From NCBI RefSeq assembly GCF_000183425.1, contig NC_014759.1, forward strand, positions 1,612,001 through 1,676,000: 64,000 nt of DNA. Direction: 5' to 3'. The notes below the pieces were generated by a model. The model was given only the letters and a program-made list of their open reading frames with translations. It had not been told where the DNA came from and did not search any database. The translations under genes were made by a program, and so were the position numbers. The stretch comes from Marivirga tractuosa DSM 4126. GTDB lineage: Bacteria; Bacteroidota; Bacteroidia; Cytophagales; Cyclobacteriaceae. Shown piece by piece: positions 62,801-64,000 of this stretch; the first letter of the stretch is position 1, and the number at the start of each line of letters is the position of its first letter.

Positions 62801-64000
62801 TGCTCTTTCGATATTGATTTTAGCTTCTGGTAAATTTCCGGTTTCATATAAAAGCACTGCATATTGCTCAAAAACATCGGGAGATTTTGCCCCATTTGCT
62901 ATGGCCTTTTTGAAGTAAGAGATCGCTCCTTCATTTCTATTCAATTTTTGACTTGCAATGGCTGCATTTTTATAAAGAGTACTATCGCTTACTTGAAATG
63001 AGATAGCTCTTTCTAAATTTTGAAGTGCTTCTTCATAAGTTCCTTTTTCGAATTGGGCTGTGCCCAAAAGCTGGAATATTTTACCATCATTAGCTCCTCT
63101 TTGAACGGCTGCATTGAAATCTGCTATTGCTTTATCATTGTTGCCTTCTTCTAAATGAGCAATTCCTCTTTTTCTGTAAACTTCAGCATCATTTTTACCA
63201 GCATTTATAGCTTTATCAAAATTTGTGATGGCGGAAGAATAATTTTCAGTTTTAAAATGAGCCTCGGCTAATTGTAGGAAAACATCGGCATCACTGGCAC
63301 CCGATTGAATTGCTTTTTCATAATCCTTAATAGAATTATCCCAGTCTTCAATTTTGTAGTAAGCTGCTCCCCTATTCTCCAAAGCCGTTTGATAATTTGC
63401 TTTTAAACCCAAAGAAGTTGTATAATCCTTAATTGCTGCTTCATACTTTCCAAGCAGGAATTTGGCTTTACCCCTGTTATTGAAAAGTACTTCTGATTCG
63501 TAGCCTAATTTTTCGGATTGGTTGTAAGCAGTTATAGCTTTATCAAAAGCCTCTTTTTTGAATTGAGCATTTCCTAAATAGTAGCTTACTTGCGGATCTT
63601 CATTATTTAACTCTACTGCTTTTTCCAAATCAGGAATAGCCTGATCTAATTGCTCTGATTCATAATGAGCAATTCCCTTATAAGCATGCCATTTGGCTTC
63701 ATCCACTTTTTCGGCTTGGCCCTGTGCAAAGTCATTAATTGCTTCCGTATATTTTTTCTGTTCAAAATAAGCAAAGGCTCTAATAGAGTAAGCTCTTGGA
63801 CTAGATTTTATTTTAAATGCATTAGTCAAATTACTTATGACCTTATCATAATTTCCGGTCTCAAAAGCAGAATAACCTGCCATTTTCCATACAAAGTCGT
63901 CTTTGGAATTATTATTAGCGAATTCTTCAAACGCTTTTAAAGCAGTAGACCAATCTTTGTTTGCATAAGCATTCAGGGCAGATAAGAGATGTGCATTTTC
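59900..64000 (-). CDS. Giant tetratricopeptide-repeat protein, 5' end beyond window
   Basis: The frame is open from the stop at 59900 to the window edge, 1,366 residues, so the start lies outside; the methionine at 63883 is internal. About 39 consecutive 34-residue TPR units cover the whole visible length (for example AIKDYTTSLGLKANYQTALENRGAAYY), with no other domain. Units carrying NNRGKAK occur at about residues 135, 576, 812 and 1,049 counted from the internal methionine, spacing 13, 7 and 7 TPRs, which shows a longer super-repeat. Such proteins act as scaffolds; localisation and partners are unknown because the N-terminus is missing. Confidence 0.9.
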   Translation of the reverse strand, partial: ENAHLLSALNAYANKDWSTALKAFEEFANNNSKDDFVWKMAGYSAFETGNYDKVISNLTNAFKIKSSPRAYSIRAFAYFEQKKYTEAINDFAQGQAEKVDEAKWHAYKGIAHYESEQLDQAIPDLEKAVELNNEDPQVSYYLGNAQFKKEAFDKAITAYNQSEKLGYESEVLFNNRGKAKFLLGKYEAAIKDYTTSLGLKANYQTALENRGAAYYKIEDWDNSIKDYEKAIQSGASDADVFLQLAEAHFKTENYSSAITNFDKAINAGKNDAEVYRKRGIAHLEEGNNDKAIADFNAAVQRGANDGKIFQLLGTAQFEKGTYEEALQNLERAISFQVSDSTLYKNAAIASQKLNRNEGAISYFKKAIANGAKSPDVFEQYAVLLYETGNLPEAKINIERAISAGATGERLFLYKGYLALADENWGAAISSLQKAKDGGVKEAELYSATGKAYYHKDDYNSAIESLKQALQAGDRSAENYELLGQSYFEVGNYAEAARSLNSAIQGGISNQSVYFALGQSLYEQGNFKSAVDALTKAEEQGESSLILFEKRGLAHNELKSAEPAIADLSKAAEKGSKTIEVYVNLGNLYFREQNLLKAVESYDKAISLGAKDAIIYNNRGKAKFLQDKISEAIADYDLALAEKPDYDQALLNRGSAHYKQKNYSASIADLEKTEKKSPEVTEMLGLAYYKTKQFEKALSNMELAISGGVKNAELHYFKGNILYDKEEYRQAVNDFQKAEEGGISEGDLYAKMGNAFFELGNFSQSAEQLRKAVDKGVSDQKVIENLGNALYEGKKYEEASKFLQKAIGFGTQNPKTHYHYANTLFREDRFKDAIKSYDEAIGLGQRDEVIYNNRGKAKAKLEQFEAAIQDYKQSLSINENYGQAILNRGNAYFEMEAYQEALNDFEKSVELSQTDNDTFTKMGLSYYKLGNFEQAIVMMDQAYQTGNQSADVFYGRGNAYYSLGEIEKAYSDLNQAITFGDKHPETYFNRGEINFQKEEFELALSDFNKAEEYGSKAERLYFLRAKTHYALDNWQKALADFNLAIAADKELYEAYALRGNTKFRLDDLTGAINDYNIAIAGGIKEAIYFNNRGKAKQLNGNLEQAIEDYDQAIATDGEYARAYENRASARYELENYAGVIEDVEKLEDLEEAGPNAFYIKAESYYAVEDWVGAISYFERSIQGEVVKADSYFKRGRSYLEVEDYQAALDDFNRAAEADPSNASIYLYRAQCYLYLGDVRYAAEDYSKAITLEPENTDAYYNRAILREETENWEGALQDYDKVVQLNPEDASAYYYRGNVKAVLENYQPALKDLNKAIELNSEDASYYKLRGNIHYQLEDDLKACEDWERAKNMGDDSVNYYLRQYCE

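Overview
The window is AT-rich DNA that looks like a chromosomal segment of a Bacteroidota bacterium, most likely of the order Cytophagales; the genus cannot be fixed from sequence alone. The signs are a giant secreted protein with a type IX secretion (T9SS) sorting tail, a TonB-dependent receptor with a carboxypeptidase-regulatory-like N-terminus, PadR plus PspC/DUF2807 genes, ECF sigma/membrane-protein pairs, a LytTR/LytS pair, few good Shine-Dalgarno sites, and several start-proximal TAnnTTTG promoter elements. I see no tRNA, rRNA, CRISPR array, intact insertion sequence or phage module.

Layout. 1-4.1 kb: a beta-lactamase-like serine hydrolase (cut by the window edge), an ECF sigma factor with a membrane partner, and a two-gene unit of unknown function. 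4.2-9 kb: a metallophosphatase, two NmrA-type NAD(P)-binding genes divergent from a frameshifted HxlR regulator, and gamma-glutamyltransferase. 8.8-15.4 kb: secreted or lipoprotein hypotheticals and a PadR-PspC/DUF2807 unit. 15.4-18.6 kb: two metallo-beta-lactamase-fold enzymes, one a beta-CASP nuclease-like protein and one a persulfide dioxygenase fused to two rhodanese domains. 18.9-24.2 kb: a LiaF-like/LytS/LytTR operon and, divergent from it, a four-gene overlapping cassette (small soluble protein, 7-TM protein, NarL-type kinase, response regulator). 24.3-30.3 kb: an NAD(P)-binding protein, a second ECF sigma operon ending in an outer-membrane protein, and a small protein followed by a TPR histidine kinase. 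30.4-45.3 kb: an ABC-F ATPase, a 9.3-kb gene for a T9SS-exported giant, and a TonB receptor divergent from an outer-membrane barrel protein. 45.3-56.6 kb: housekeeping genes (RNase HII, nitrilase, EamA transporter, PyrE, RecQ, enoyl-CoA hydratase, ComEC, GNAT, PhoH, SAM hydroxide adenosyltransferase) plus an orphan VapB antitoxin. 57-64 kb: an acyl-CoA dehydrogenase/oxidase and a giant TPR protein running off the right edge.

Between genes there are at least three families of short palindromic repeats. One family (A) surrounds the persulfide dioxygenase gene. A second (B) follows the second ECF operon. A third (C), GC-rich, sits as inverted pairs exactly at the ends of two convergent gene pairs, where it supplies the last codons or the stop codon of three genes. 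A fourth structure, an array of dyads spaced about 50 bp apart, lies downstream of the giant TPR gene. The most promising material for follow-up is family C at gene ends, the 7-TM/kinase/regulator cassette, the palindromic operator in front of the TonB receptor, and the relic toxin downstream of VapB.
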